A DNA stretch of 64,000 nucleotides from Whitmania pigra. Lineage: Eukaryota > Annelida > Clitellata > Hirudinida > Haemopidae. The position numbers and the translations under genes are program-made. The notes beneath the pieces are model-generated. The model ran no database searches and was not told the DNA's origin. It saw only the letters and a program-made list of their open reading frames with translations. Numbering within the stretch: the stretch's first letter is position 1; each line of letters starts with the position of its first letter. Below, in pieces: positions 43,001-54,640 of this stretch. The stretch covers positions 571,501 to 635,500 of the forward strand of contig JAJTWR010000254.1 in assembly GCA_021613335.1 (NCBI GenBank), written 5' to 3'.

Positions 43001-46000
43001 CCAGAGATGCCGAGCAAGAGCCAGTTTCTTCAAAGATCCATAACCTATGGCAGGTCATAAATCGATCCATCAAAGCCAGGAATTCTCAGTATTTCAAAAC
43101 TAGAGTTAGAACCCACCTCTGAGGCCGGCACTTATCGCCATGCTAGTACAAAAGTGAAGCTAGCCAATTTCATTAGCCAATGGTGTTGTCCCATTAACCA
43201 ATGGAGAGCTTCCAAAACAAGACTCCTGGCAAGTCGTGAAAATAAGGCCTACATAAGCAGCATGGTCCATCTTCGCTGGTGGTTATCTTGCATTTTGTCA
43301 GTCTTTAAAGATCTCGGCCGATGAGTCTAAGGACTTAGCGTCAAAGACTGCTTGTCCATTTGTCAATATCGCTTGGTACTGATACGATACCAGCTGATCA
43401 GCAGGTGCTGCCCGACCCCCGACAGTGTCAGAGAATCCAAGGGCGGAAACACTTAAAGAAAGGGTTTCCTCTCTGATCTCGGCCGATGAGTCTAAGGACT
43501 TAGCGTCAAAGACTGCTTGTCCATTTGTCGATATCGCTTGGTACTGATACGATACCAGCTGATCAGCGGGTGCTGCCCGACCCCGACAGTGTCAGAAAAT
43601 CCAAGGGCGGAAACACTTAAAGAAAGGGTTTCCTCTCTGAGGATTCCTGCTGGAGCTCAGAGAGAGTTTCAGCTACTACAGGGTGATTGGAAAGTAACTC
43701 CCTATTTTTAAATATTAATAATTTATTCCTGAGCTATAATTCTTACCAAAAATAAATAGGAGATGAAAGTTTATTGAATAGAATTTAAATTGAATCTAAT
43801 AATTAACATATTGGTAACATAGTGATAATCATCATCATCAACAACATCTTCACCACCATCTTTATCATCACCACCACCTTCATCATTATTAACATCAAAA
43901 ATATCATTATCAAACATCAACCATGGTGGAGTCATAACTCAACTGCGAACATTTCATTTCAAACAAATTTCAACAAAAATAAACATCTAAAAAAAATACA
44001 CGGATTCCCTTAAGTCCCATTGTGACAGCATCCACTTCATCACTACACAATATGCCCCAACTACTAATTAACTCAGCAATCAGCAGCACAGATGGTAAAT
44101 AGCATGTATCTCGATTCTCGCAATCTGTTTTGCAAAACTGGCTCTAGCCTTTAAACCAATTTCTAGCCATTGATCCGATGCCATTCTCCATCAGTTAGCC
44201 ACTCTCTTGGTATTGGGAAAGAACCACAGTCCATATCCATCTACTGTTTTATGCAGAGCTGTTGCCATTGCTTTGCCCAATGTTTTCCATCATCACAAGC
44301 TCTGGGATGCCAAACCTTTCGACTTCCCCCATCGCTGCAGGTCCCTCCCAAGGACATCTAGCATAAACTAGTCTTTGTTTTCTTTAGCTTGCTTTAGGAC
44401 TTGTGACATGTGACAGGTACTTATACTAGAAATTCATTTCCGAAGTTGAAAGATTCTGAGATATGTAGGAATGCATTTGGAGAATCCTTTGGTAATTTCA
44501 ACCAACGTCGAGCTGCTTTTCTGATGGTAACATAAGTATCATTCAAAGATTTGAGGCTGATCTTTTCAAAGCTTAATGTGGACAAGACCAGGTATGAGAT
44601 GAGTTCTGAGGATGTAGAGCTTCAGAAGGGCACATGAAATAGAATGTAAGTCATTTTGAATTTTTTCTGCTATAGTTGAGTATTTCAATCTGGCTCAAAT
44701 TTCAACACCCAGATAGAAATTTCAATAATACTTAAATCTTTGATTTCTGTATCCTTCAAAATGAGATAAGGCCACGGGTTGACAATCTCTAATCTCCCTG
44801 CAATGTTAATTTTAGTTCGCAAGGATGCGCACTTCATCACCAATCCCATCTTTGCCATTGCTCCTTCATGTTGCTTCAAATAGCAAAATTTGCCTTCCTA
44901 CTTCAGTTGCAAACACCAACAGGAGGTCATCTGAAATGACAATGTAATTGCATGGTTTTGGTGGATCTTCAACCTCATATCATCTGGAGCACTGAATAGC
45001 AATATTCACAATCAAAGAGTTGTTTGCTCTTGATGTTCTGAGGACTATGAATGTCGACATATACATTTCTTGAACATATCATTCCGACTAACATTTGGTA
45101 TATAACTTCTGGTTCTTCCATGTTATCTTTTTCAGACCAAAACCAGCAGTAACCTGAACAAACTAACTTTTGGGTACTGAAACTAAGAATGCCAATCAGC
45201 AAAATGACCAGACAAAATATCCACATTACTGTTTAACTCTCAGTTTCATTTTCCCCTTTTGCTTTTGAAATTAAGACTCACCTAGCACGTAAGGGGACAC
45301 TAACTGACCAAAATTCACGACAAACACATGCTGAAATATCTGAATTTAATAAATTCGAATCACACCAGACACACACAGCTCAAGCACGGTTGTTGTTATT
45401 ATCATTACTATCATAATTGCATCACTCTTCATCATTGTCGTTGTCAATGTTATTCTAATATAACATAGAAAGCATTCTAAAAGACAGAACCTGATAGAAC
45501 CCTGACGTTGATGAGTGTGGCCAAAAAGAACAAGCAGGACTCCAACATTGGAAGTTCATGTTCGGGCTGCGAAGGAGATGACTTTTCTTCAGAGGAAATA
45601 ATGAATGAAAGGGCTTCTATCACATGGTATTCTGTCAATATCATCTTCAAAACTTCATCTGGATCCAACCGGGATGCAATAACCTAAGTTTAATAAAGCA
45701 TGTTATTCAAATAGAGCGACCCAAAAAAAGTAATCATGGATGTTGCCTGTATAAGAAAATAATCAGGATCCATTGTAGAACTAGCAAAGTTCCAATGAGT
45801 GTAAAACATAGCTTGTCCTTTTATCTGCTGACCATTTCTGATCCACATGTTGCAATTTATTTCACTGTAACAAGCCTTGAATGTAAAAATAAATCATTAA
45901 ATTAATCAAGCCACACTGGAACATCACAGGTTAATTATTTAATGCAATAAAAACTAAGTACCAGCAAATGTAGAGGATGACTTAAGAGTTTTTTCAAAAA

Positions 46001-49000
46001 CCCATCTGAAGGGATTAAATCTTCAGAGGTTAGTCCTTGATTTTGGATGGCATTACTGATAAACAGTGACAGATATCTGTGGAGGGGATAGTGGAATGAC
46101 ATAACATCTGCTTTCACCTGCAAAGCATCAAAGCATGTTGATTTTACCATTGAATCATAAAACTATCCAGTCACTCCAGCCCTTAGCAGCAATCCATACT
46201 TTTGCATCAGAAAATTGTCACAATAAACTTATAATTTAATGAAAAGTCTTAGGCTTGTCCAAAAATCAGTGAAATAAAATATAACATAAAATTACAAAAT
46301 TATTTTCTTGACAAAGATATCTAACTTCTTCTGTAGCATCAAGCCACTCGGCTAGCGTGACTTGGAAGATGTCAATGACATTTAAAGTCAAGTGTTTGAG
46401 ATCTGGCTTGTTAAGATGCATCAACATTGTCCAAAGAGGAGTCGAACAAATTTCAAGTTCGGCACTAAAAGCCTGATAATATCCTTCGGGTTCAAACTCG
46501 AGGTGGTGATGTTTTTCTTTCTTGTTTATATTCATGCCTACAATTCGAGACATCGAATTAAATGGTTAACATGACATGTGGAATGCCTCATGACCACCTT
46601 GAAAGTAAGAAACAATTTTTGCCCAGGATGTAACAAGTGAAAAGTTTGAGAGGAAGTATTTGATAACAGGCTCATGAGACAATACATTCACAATGTCAGT
46701 GACAATGGGCCAGTAACAATGCTCCTTTAAATTGCTTCCTTGTGAACAATTAACCACTAAAGCCTTGACCGAACCTACACACAAATAAAATAAAAACATC
46801 AAATAATAACAATTTAAAAGCTGGAAATATGCATTAATGATAATTGGCTTAATTGTTTATACATTTTATACATTTATTGGTTTTGATTTTATTTCAAAAT
46901 TGTTTACTACAAAAAAACCATTTCCCATTTTATTATCATTCCTTAATAGGTGCCATTTCCAAAACAAAGCAACAGACCTATTTTCATGAGAGATGGCTTG
47001 ATAATGTTCTTGAGGCACACCAACATAATCTGCAGCAGATGATGTTTCTCCACTGTTTCGATGGCCAAATGCATGGCACTCAGAAGTTGGACACTAATGT
47101 GAACAATGGCATTTGAGATGGTGGACTTTTCATTTACCAGGCATATGCTATTCATTGAACACATGTAATGCTTCATGAAGACTTTGACAAAGTTCAACTG
47201 TAGAAAATACTGATTATGTCATCATTTGCATAAAATTTTCTGTTAATTTAGTTCAAACAACTTAGACAGGCAAATATTAAATAAAAAGCTTTGAGTGATC
47301 TTGCTTGCAAAGTCTGAGCTTAACAGCAGTGAAGTGACTATAAAATTGTTATACCAAATATTCCTTTAAGTCAAATCTAATTAAACTTTCAATAAATAGA
47401 TAGCATAATAATACAAACCAAAATTTTAATATGAAAACTGCAAATATGAACTTTTCCTGAAAGTTTTTTTTACAAAAAAAAAAAGACTATACTACTAACC
47501 TTGTACTTCTCATTAGGCAAAAGACTAAGTACAAAAGTCACCAAGCTTTGAGAAAATTGAAATTTTATGATCCAGAAAAACAATTCATCAATGATTGAAT
47601 TGTGAGTTAGAGGCTTGTCCAAGTGAGATATTTCTATAATGTAAATATTTTTATAGACTAAGTTATGTTTCAACATCAGATCTGGCTTGCTAAGATGTTA
47701 CCAATACCAGAACCAATAATTGCCAATCATGGCATCATATTAAAACATTAAGTATTCAAAGTAAAAACAATTTCACCAAATTGAAAAATTTCAATCAAAG
47801 CTCAATCAAAGTTACAAATTGACTTACAAAATAAGTCTTCAAAATTAGAGCATCTTAATATTATTTCTTAAGTTATTAAAGCTTAATGACATAATCATTG
47901 GCATGACATGAAACAAGAGCATCCAATGTTTTAACGACTTTGGCAACACAAAATAATTTAATAATAAATAATTTAACCCATGAACTCAGCATTGCAGCAT
48001 AAACACAATTTTTAAGATTATTTATTTTTTAGTTCTAACACTGCAAATCAACTGCCATTTATCTTCAAAACTATTTTGATGTTTAATTTTTTTATGTTAT
48101 AATTTACCTGATCATAAAGGTCAGTTACATGTGTATGTTGCAACAGTTATGCCATGCATTAACCAAAATATTTTAGAAAATAACTATAATATTTAATACC
48201 TGGAAAATCAGCTGATGCATTGTAATTGCAAGTTAATAATTCTTGAGCCACGTGATACTTTTGGTCATGAAAATATTCTGATGAAGGATCTATAAAAAAT
48301 AAAAAAATTTAGAAAACTTTTTTTTAAATTTAACCTTTACACATTACTTTTGAAATTTTTAGAATACAACGATTCGTCCGAAATGTTGTTACAAATAACA
48401 TTTTGCATGATGGTGCCCATATCTGATAGTTCCTGCAAGAAACCTATGAGACCACTGGCTTCGTCAAGAATTACAAAGTCATTTTTATCTGAAACAAAAT
48501 AATTAAGATTATAAAATAGCAATAGATTGTAAAGACTACACAGGTCTTTTAAGAACAGACAGAAATTGAAAATGTTCAATTCTGCATGGAGTTCACTCAG
48601 AGAGAACCAAATGACAAAACATGAATTTTTTATCACTTTTATAATAAAATATATCTAGTGCTCAAACTGTATTTACAATATCATGTTGTCGTTACGTGAA
48701 CAATATTTATATTTATAACTAGAACAGAAGGCCTTCACCGTGCCCAATTCTGGTTTAAGTTCGCCTTTATAATATAATCGGTAACTGCTTGGATAAAAAA
48801 AAATTAAAACAAATGGGCTTAGGTTTTAAGACCTATAAGATTTTCGTTTTAGTGCAGCTCCTTTAGGAGTCCAAATAGCCGCTTGCAAGAGTTTCTATAA
48901 CTAATATTAACACAAATGCCTTCCACATTTTGTAAATTTTGTCTAATAAAAAGCAAAACTCACCAGGTGCTTGATGTCCCAATATATATATAAGTTTGAC

Positions 49001-50598
49001 AAGCAATCTAGGTACCATGGCTTCAGCAATTACAAGTAAATCACTAGGAGGTGTAGAAATTTCATTACCACTCCTTCTACAATGTTTTGAACAAAACCTG
49101 TAAACAACACACTCTAGTTAATAATATTAATATGAAGATATATGAATATAATGTTATTGCCTTTTAAATAGAATCTTCTAATTTTCAACATTTTCAAGTA
49201 CATAATATCTGATCTCACTGATTTTTCAAATGGCATATTATTCTAGAGTTAAAATTTTAAAAAGTACATATAAATTAATAAACACACCATTGGCAAAACT
49301 TCTGAAGATGTTCACATTAGAATGTGAAATTAATAGAATATCAAAAAATTAAATAAAATGAGCAAAAAAGAATGAATACATAAGAAATGTGAATACACTT
49401 TAAGTTACAAAGAACAGTCAACATGTGCACAGGTTTCTTTGCACATATTTTTTAAAGTACATAATAACAATATCACATTCCAACATTCAAGCATCTGTAA
49501 TAATTATTATGCTACTATTTTTGACATCTCATATGAGTAATTAAATTGATTAAGGCAAGCACCCTTGTGAATCCATGACACTTTCATCCCCACAGTCACA
49601 TGCACCTCCAGCTTGACTCTTGAACATGTTAAAGTCATGGCCAAGGTGATCTGCTGCTAAGAAACATTCTGAACACAAAGACATGCATGGAGTCTTGGCA
49701 CACGTTCGACACCTATATGCAACATAGTCTGCATTCCAGACTAGGCCACATACACTGGAATTGTTGAAGGATCGCACTGCAAATATTATGACAAATATTT
49801 AAGCAACAAAAATACAAAAAATATATAAATTTTAAATAGATCCCATTCAGTATTTTGGGATCTTAATACTCAGGTGAGTGGTAAACTAAGATTTTTCAAT
49901 CAAACGTCCAGTAGTGTGGCTATAAGCTTCGTTTTAGCAATCAATAAGCAATAGTAATCAAAATTGGTAAATTGCTCTACAAAAACAACAAATTGATCTA
50001 GAATAGTGGTAGGTATACCCTGATCACAGAAGAACTCATATCCTCGATCTCCTGCTATTATAGTTTTGCACCAATCCAAAATTTCCAGCTGATTTAAAGA
50101 AGCTTTTGTCCCAAGCAAATGATCCAAAAATTCATTTAGAATCAGACGATTTGAATGATATCCGCAGCATTCAGCTTTTAGTAACGCCGCAACATCCTTC
50201 TTATCTTTTTCTAGAAGTTTAGAAGCCATGTCATCCGAGATATCCTAAACAAATTAAATTCGCAATCATCTTCTCCGCTATTGTTTAAGCACAAACGTCT
50301 CCTCGATCAAACGGATTGCTTGCAAGTAACCAACGAAATTCAGAATATTTAATAGCTTTCACTATGTAATTTTTTATTAGGTTGTCATTTAATTCAAACC
50401 CACATCAATTTTATTATTAGTCTGTTCTAATAATAAATGCATTGGTTTGCTTTTAAAACGTTTGTCTGTCGACGACAAACGCCTAAAATAAAGCATAAAA
50501 TTAATATATAAAAGTATAAATAAATACATAGAAAGTGATTTGACAGATTTCTGGGGAGTAACTATTCCTAACCTTTCGAGATTTTTATGTTGCTCCAT
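31090..50598 (-). CDS. UBR3: UBR3-type N-recognin E3 ubiquitin ligase
   Basis: Very large RING E3 of the UBR family. The proposed start is 50598 (MEQHKNLER), with small exons at about 50400-50482 and 50290-50355 leading into [11 protein letters not shown] (50229). UBR-box zinc finger at 49556-49777 ([25 protein letters not shown]). UBR3-specific helical repeats follow in many exons: 48964-49098, 48345-48490, 47500-47640, 46970-47180, 46566-46780, 46320-46550, 45950-46130, 45740-45880 ([15 protein letters not shown]), 45490-45690, 42293-42437, 38270-39250. RING region at 36200-36960: CCIC, then [10 protein letters not shown], then FFCPMCRQ. C-terminal cysteine-rich segment at 31490-31640 ([11 protein letters not shown]), then GEEDKNLR and RRGKPLYL, stop at 31090-31092. 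Estimated above 1,600 residues. Exon borders are approximate and some may be missing; the 5' exons are inferred, and one proposed intron is only 38 bp. Confidence 0.88.
33640..34110. repeat. GC-richer repeat fragment in a UBR3 intron
   Basis: Base composition differs from the surroundings. The 90-codon frame at 33774-34046 has no family resemblance. The motif GGCCAAGAGGGGG at about 34070 also occurs at 25935 in the non-autonomous hAT, so this is probably a related repeat. Confidence 0.4.
34546..34808. mobile_element. Tc1/mariner-like palindromic MITE with TA duplication
   Basis: The element spans 34548-34806 (259 bp) in a UBR3 intron. The ends form inverted repeats of about 50 bp: the left CCGTGCGATTCATAAGTCTC is matched inverted at the right by CCACGCGATTCACAAGTCTC, continuing through CTAAAACTAAAATAAAAC. 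Both ends are flanked by TA, the target of Tc1/mariner transposases. Inside, an ACAGTAAGAACAAA motif is repeated. No coding capacity. Confidence 0.75.
39700..41060 (+). mobile_element. CR1/L2-type LINE relic in a UBR3 intron
   Basis: Reverse-transcriptase motifs are present but broken: [19 protein letters not shown] at about 39810-39870, then [14 protein letters not shown] (the AYR/H block), [11 protein letters not shown] (catalytic block A, damaged), and near 41000 [16 protein letters not shown], the usual LINE ORF2 end of this clade. It lies opposite to UBR3. Stops and frameshifts throughout. Confidence 0.75.
43310..43638. repeat. Tandem duplication of a 165-bp unit
   Basis: The unit starting GATCTCGGCCGATGAG occurs at 43310-43474 and again at 43475-43638. 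The copies are nearly identical (for example GTCAATATC versus GTCGATATC, and one C lost from the CGACCCCC run). It is GC-richer than the surroundings, suggesting part of a mobile element or a recent slip. Confidence 0.85.
43826..43912. repeat. (ATC)n-type trinucleotide repeat
   Basis: An interrupted ATC/ACC/TTC trinucleotide tract of about 85 bp in a UBR3 intron; no coding role. Confidence 0.7.
44450..45000 (-). mobile_element. R2-superfamily-like non-LTR RT relic
   Basis: On the minus strand, [13 protein letters not shown] (about 44925-44960) resembles the YADD catalytic block. Downstream fragments [16 protein letters not shown] and [19 protein letters not shown] match the post-RT region of R2-like elements. 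Frames are shifted several times. Same orientation as UBR3 but clearly not part of it. Confidence 0.5.
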
Positions 50599-51639
50599 TC
50601 CTCGTAGTGGTTATTATACAGATCCAGGTCTTCTTAACCACTATAAATAATTGTTATGTTAATGTATGACATAATGTTTTACATCGCCAGAGACCTCATC
50701 TTGATAAACGTATGGAGCTACTTTTATGGATTTTAGTTATCATTACTGTGCTCCTCCGTTAGCGATTGTCATATTTTTTTTCGATATCTGATCACTTCAG
50801 TTATTCCACCAAAAGAGGCTTAGTTGCGGATTTTATCGCCCGGGGTGAAACTGATAATTTGGTTTCTCTTAACCAGGGCTTCCGCGAGGTGGAAAGCAGG
50901 GTTTCTTTCAGATTCAGTATGGTTCAGGTGGAATTTTAGGAGTTCGGGAGGGCTTTTTTTGCAGAATACCAATTTGAAATCAAATAATTTGTCAGTTTTT
51001 TAAAAAGATTTTTAATAACTAACAATACTAAACAAACATTAACGAGTGCGGATCTAGAACACTTTGGCGGGGGAGCCACACTGGAACCGGTGGTGGAAGA
51101 ATGGGGGTTTAGGGGGAAGACACTAAAATTTTTGTTAAAAATGGTAAATTATTGAACTAATTTTATTAATTTTTGTTTGCTTAATTTTTATTTTGTAATA
51201 GATTTACTTATTTTTTTTCATATTTTCCAAATGACGGACGGGCCATTGTTCTCACTCCCACCCTAATTCCGCCTTACATATTAACAATCAATCACACAAA
51301 CCAAAATATAAAAAAAAATTGTTAAAAACTGAAACTTTCGAAAAAATCTTAATCGCCGAGGTTTTTCAAAGCATATAAATCTACTATTCTGTCCAGAAAA
51401 TCTTCCGTTGGAACTTCAGGTCTTTCAATGCTTACACAATGAGTTAAAGTGTCATTCTATTTCTTTCCTTTCTGAGTAACTTGTTCATGTGCTAAATAAT
51501 CTCTCTACTGAAGCAGTTGTTACACGAATAAAGAAAGATTTCACAGAGCTCTTGTTTCTCGCAGTACCCCACAACAACTTCCAATATTTTTGTCAACTGA
51601 CGCATGATTCGGTCTTGTTCCCCTTTTCGCCTCCTTTCC
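50599..51639. other. UBR3 5' flank and repeat debris
   Basis: The first 200-300 bp should hold the UBR3 promoter. From about 51040 the sequence has G-rich runs (GGCGGGGGAGCC) and C-rich runs typical of worn hAT ends. No gene is seen. Confidence 0.35.
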
Positions 51640-52143
51640 TGGCTAATCTCTGACTGATGAGCTAGCCTGGGTCCATTTTGGCAGGTGATTCCATCCAATT
51701 GCATTACAGTATGTCTGCCTTCGTATGGTGGATGAAATGGTGGTTTGCTGGAATCGCCTCGGACGGGTACATGTGGTGTAGGAGCCAGGTCTTTTGGGAC
51801 GTGAGGGGGTTGCTGTCGCTGTCTAGGTTGTTGAGGCTTGAGACTTTGTATTTATTCTCCAAGACGATCTATGAACTCAAGTCCGATAGTCGGGTTGGAG
51901 TCGTTTGGCGTTGAAACCTCTCCCGGTAATTTCAAAGCTGTCCCGTAAAGCAGCTCGTCTGGTGAGCACAGAAGGTCCTTCTTGACGGTTGCCCGGATCC
52001 CAAGGAGAACCATGGGCGTTCCACCACTCCGTTGGAAGCAGGATGGTAGCCGTTGTTCTTACAAGGCGAATGCCTAATAACTGGCACTTGCTTTATTTAT
52101 TTGATTATAGTCCGTTGCATAACTGAGATGATTTGGACTTGGC
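51640..52143 (-). mobile_element. Ty3/gypsy-type retrotransposon, end of integrase region
   Basis: On the minus strand a frame carries LLGIRATVKKDLLCSPDELL, the region after the integrase core in Ty3/gypsy pol proteins, preceded by NNGYHPASNGVVERP. Frameshifts show decay. It ends at the hAT insertion (TSD 52136-52143). The other half lies at 54370-54640. No LTR was recognised. Confidence 0.75.
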
Positions 52144-52153
52144 CAGTGATGGG

Positions 52154-52271
52154 CAAATCTCAAATCAAATCTTCATGGTCAAATCTCAAATCAAATCTCC
52201 ATGGTCAAATCTCAAATCAAATCTCCATGGTCAAATCTCAAATCAGATCTCCATGGTCAAATCTCAAATCA
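52154..52271. repeat. 26-bp subterminal tandem repeat, about 4.5 units
   Basis: The unit CAAATCTCAAATCAAATC plus TCCATGGT repeats every 26 bp immediately inside the left inverted repeat of the hAT. Copies differ at one or two positions. The period is not a multiple of three, so the two open frames over it are artefacts. Confidence 0.85.
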
Positions 52272-52606
52272 TTTGTAAAATGAATCAAATCTCAAATCAA
52301 ATCAAATCCTCAAAAATTTACTGCTGCCGTAGCTTCGCAAATTTTTTCGTGAAAAACAACACAATGAAATCAACAGCCAACATTCATTTAGGACAGTTTT
52401 ATCACCGTTTTAAAAAATATCATTAAACCCAGTTTGAGCCAGTTCTACGTTCCCTCAACAGCAACAGTGATTCCACAGTTGACGCTGACAATCGATTTCT
52501 TCTTGCGGAGACAAAAGCACCTGAAATTGAAAACATTTCTCCACACTTCCAGATGATGCCGGGATGCTTAGAAGTATACGAGCAAGTCGTTGTAGTTTCG
52601 GAAAGC

Positions 52607-53941
52607 GGTGACCCCAGGGACGTACCGAAGGCAAAATAGTGGGGGGCATAAAGGACAATTTTTCCCAACTCCAAAAAATGTTTTTTTAATATTTAGTCAA
52701 TATTTATTGTTCGCTAACAACAACTATTATGACCAACTCAAAACTTTGATAAAATTTAACAGAAAAGAGTCATGGTGCATTAAAATATGTGTGCAATGTC
52801 TCCCAAATATTAAACAAAATCTCTTTTACACAAAAATACAACTTCTTCACTAGTAGTAAGAAAATCTTCACTAGTGCGTGTATCCGCCTGTAAAATGGCC
52901 AACCAACTCAGATACTTTCTGTTGAGCTCCTTTAAACTCTCCCGACATTGAAGCAGCAAAATCATACGATCGTAAAGAAAGATTGTCAGTATCAACGGCA
53001 ATGCGTTGCAAGCAACTGACTATACTCTTTCCTATTCCAGCGCCAGTCTTGTCAGTTATTTTGGTTATTTGCAAGAGTTTTTCATTTGCAATTCCTTCCT
53101 GATTGACAAAACGGATTACAATAGTCAACATGTCTTTCCTAAAACTACTTGGTGTTGGATTCGCCGTCACAGTGTATTACTGATTGTCAGAAATTTCTTT
53201 AATGATTTTACTTTTGAGCGTGTTCACAATTAATTAAACAACAATTTGCGATCTACGCCTCAGATATGAAACATGATAAGGTCTCAGCTTATCATTCTCA
53301 AACCATCCTTTTAAACAAGGATTATAACGAGCCATAAGATGTACTATTTACTGACAATTACTGCGGAATTGTAATAACAACTTGTTGATTAGACTTATTA
53401 AACTATAGTAATATTTGTTATTACTACAAATTAAGCGCTTATTATAACACGTATCAAAAAACTCAAACTATCAAATAACCGTCAACAAATTATGAAAGTA
53501 AACAAAATCACCAAGACAACGAAATATCCAACCAGGGCGTGCAGGTTAGCCGAATGGGTTACGTGCCTGCATACGGCGGTAATGGCAACAGTCGTAATGT
53601 GTCGTGTTCGAAACCCAGCCTGCACTGCCGCCAGCGCCCTTGGGAAGGAGCGCTATATAAATGGTTACAAGAAGCGCCTCTGACGCTATGCATATGGCGC
53701 TATATAAATGAAGTTACAATTACAATTACAATTACAACCAATGGCGAATTTAATTTAATACCAAGAGAGATGGGCGTCTGCTGACATTATTTCATTTTAA
53801 ATATTTGTTGTAACTTTAAATCCTAAACCTTATAGGAATTATTATAATATGCATTTAAATTTTGAATCCTAATTTTCCCAACTTATTTCAGTCTGTTCCA
53901 AGTGCGGGGCAGCTTGCCCCCCCTTGCCCCCTGGGTAACCC
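52607..53941 (-). mobile_element. Nested hAT (DUF4371-type) with 8-bp TSD
   Basis: The element spans 52615-53933, begins CAGGGACGTACC and ends GCCCCCTG. It is flanked by GGTGACCC (52607-52614) and GGTAACCC (53934-53941), 7 of 8 identical. A minus-strand frame at 52871-53170 has MLTIVIRFVNQEGIANE and FAASMSGEFKGAQQKVSE, the DUF4371 transposase segment of ZMYM/THAP12-like hATs. It splits the transposase of the outer hAT and contains a SINE. Confidence 0.78.
53535..53742 (+). mobile_element. tRNA-derived SINE
   Basis: The head has an A-box-like TTAGCCGAATGGG at about 53546 and a B-box-like GTTCGAAACCC at about 53607, as in RNA polymerase III promoters. The body contains GAGCGCTATATAAATGG and a second GGCGCTATATAAATG, and the tail is (TTACAA)n. 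The GCGCTATATAAAT element resembles 3' ends shared by L2-clade LINEs and their SINEs. Related copies lie at 57430-57540 and 58445-58612. Confidence 0.8.
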
Positions 53942-54369
53942 TTAGCTGTCCAAAATTTCATCAATGCCATTCAATGACTCTGAAGCCTCATCACGTTCTC
54001 TCATTTCACTTTTATCTTCCGTACAATCAAACGCAAACCTGGCAGCTTCCCCTGAAAATATTGTGAAGGCTTTAGGCATGTTTCTGGCATTGTCAGTAAC
54101 AACTTATCCAATGTCAATGCTCTGCATTCCATACTCTGATATTCCATACTCCTCAAAAGCTGCACAAATATTTTTTCCTGTGTGTTTTGACCCAAAGTGT
54201 CTGTATGCAGCCGTCTTTGTTTTCAGCTGAAAGCCTTCATCAAAATAGTGGAATTTCACTCCTATAATTGGTTCAAATGAACGGCTGCTCCACAAATCTG
54301 GAGATTCGATTTACTTTTCAAATCGAATCGTAACCTTGCCGAAACCGCGATTTGATTTGCCCATCACTG

Positions 54370-54640
54370 GACTTGGCACATCTGATTAATATAAGAGCTT
54401 AATATATGAGAACTAGCTACCTCGTCTATGGTGATGGTTTCGGGAACACCAAAGTTGGAGATCCAGGTGAGGATAAAATTTTTTTATGATGGTTTCGTAG
54501 AGATGTTGCTGAGAGGAATAGCCATTGGCCATTTTGTGAAGGAATCCACATGTTAGGATATATGTGTATCCATCAGATGGGGGAAGTGGTCCCACCAAAT
54601 CCATGTAAATGCTGATCACAAAAGGAAGCAATCAACTTTC
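54370..54640 (-). mobile_element. Ty3/gypsy-type retrotransposon, integrase core part
   Basis: Minus-strand motif DLVGPLPPSDGYTYILTC is the integrase core segment of Ty3/gypsy elements. A frameshift follows immediately. It is the upstream half of the element continued at 51640-52143 beyond the hAT insertion. Right of about 54640 no further gag or pol blocks were recognised. Confidence 0.75.

Larger units (their letters stand above)
52136..54377 (-). mobile_element. hAT transposon with exact 8-bp TSD
   Basis: The element spans 52144-54369 and is flanked by GACTTGGC at 52136-52143 and 54370-54377. The ends read CAGTGATGGGCAAATC and, inverted, the same. Minus-strand transposase pieces: FHYFDEGFQLKTKTAAYRHF (54180-54260) and the hATC end LLSIPASSGSVEKCF plus SARRNRLSASTVE (52450-52590). 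A second hAT interrupts it at 52615-53933. The left end carries a 26-bp subterminal repeat. Inserted into a gypsy-type integrase. Confidence 0.88.

Noticed and set aside
46853..47116. Plus-strand 87-codon frame as a gene
   Set aside because: It partly lies opposite a UBR3 exon whose translation matches the family; the plus frame is its shadow.
52154..52271. Regular repeats as a CRISPR-like array
   Set aside because: The repeats are directly adjoining without spacers, and the DNA is animal nuclear sequence.
52053..52426. Two overlapping open frames with repeated QISNQI and SNLKS words
   Set aside because: They only translate the 26-bp tandem repeat in different frames; the period is not a multiple of three.
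53535..53742. A tRNA gene, because of the A- and B-box-like sequences
   Set aside because: The sequence continues into a SINE body and tail, and no cloverleaf with an anticodon arm can be drawn convincingly.
51640..54640. An endogenous virus
   Set aside because: Only integrase pieces of a Ty3/gypsy-type retrotransposon are visible, frameshifted and interrupted, with no envelope-like gene or LTRs recognised.
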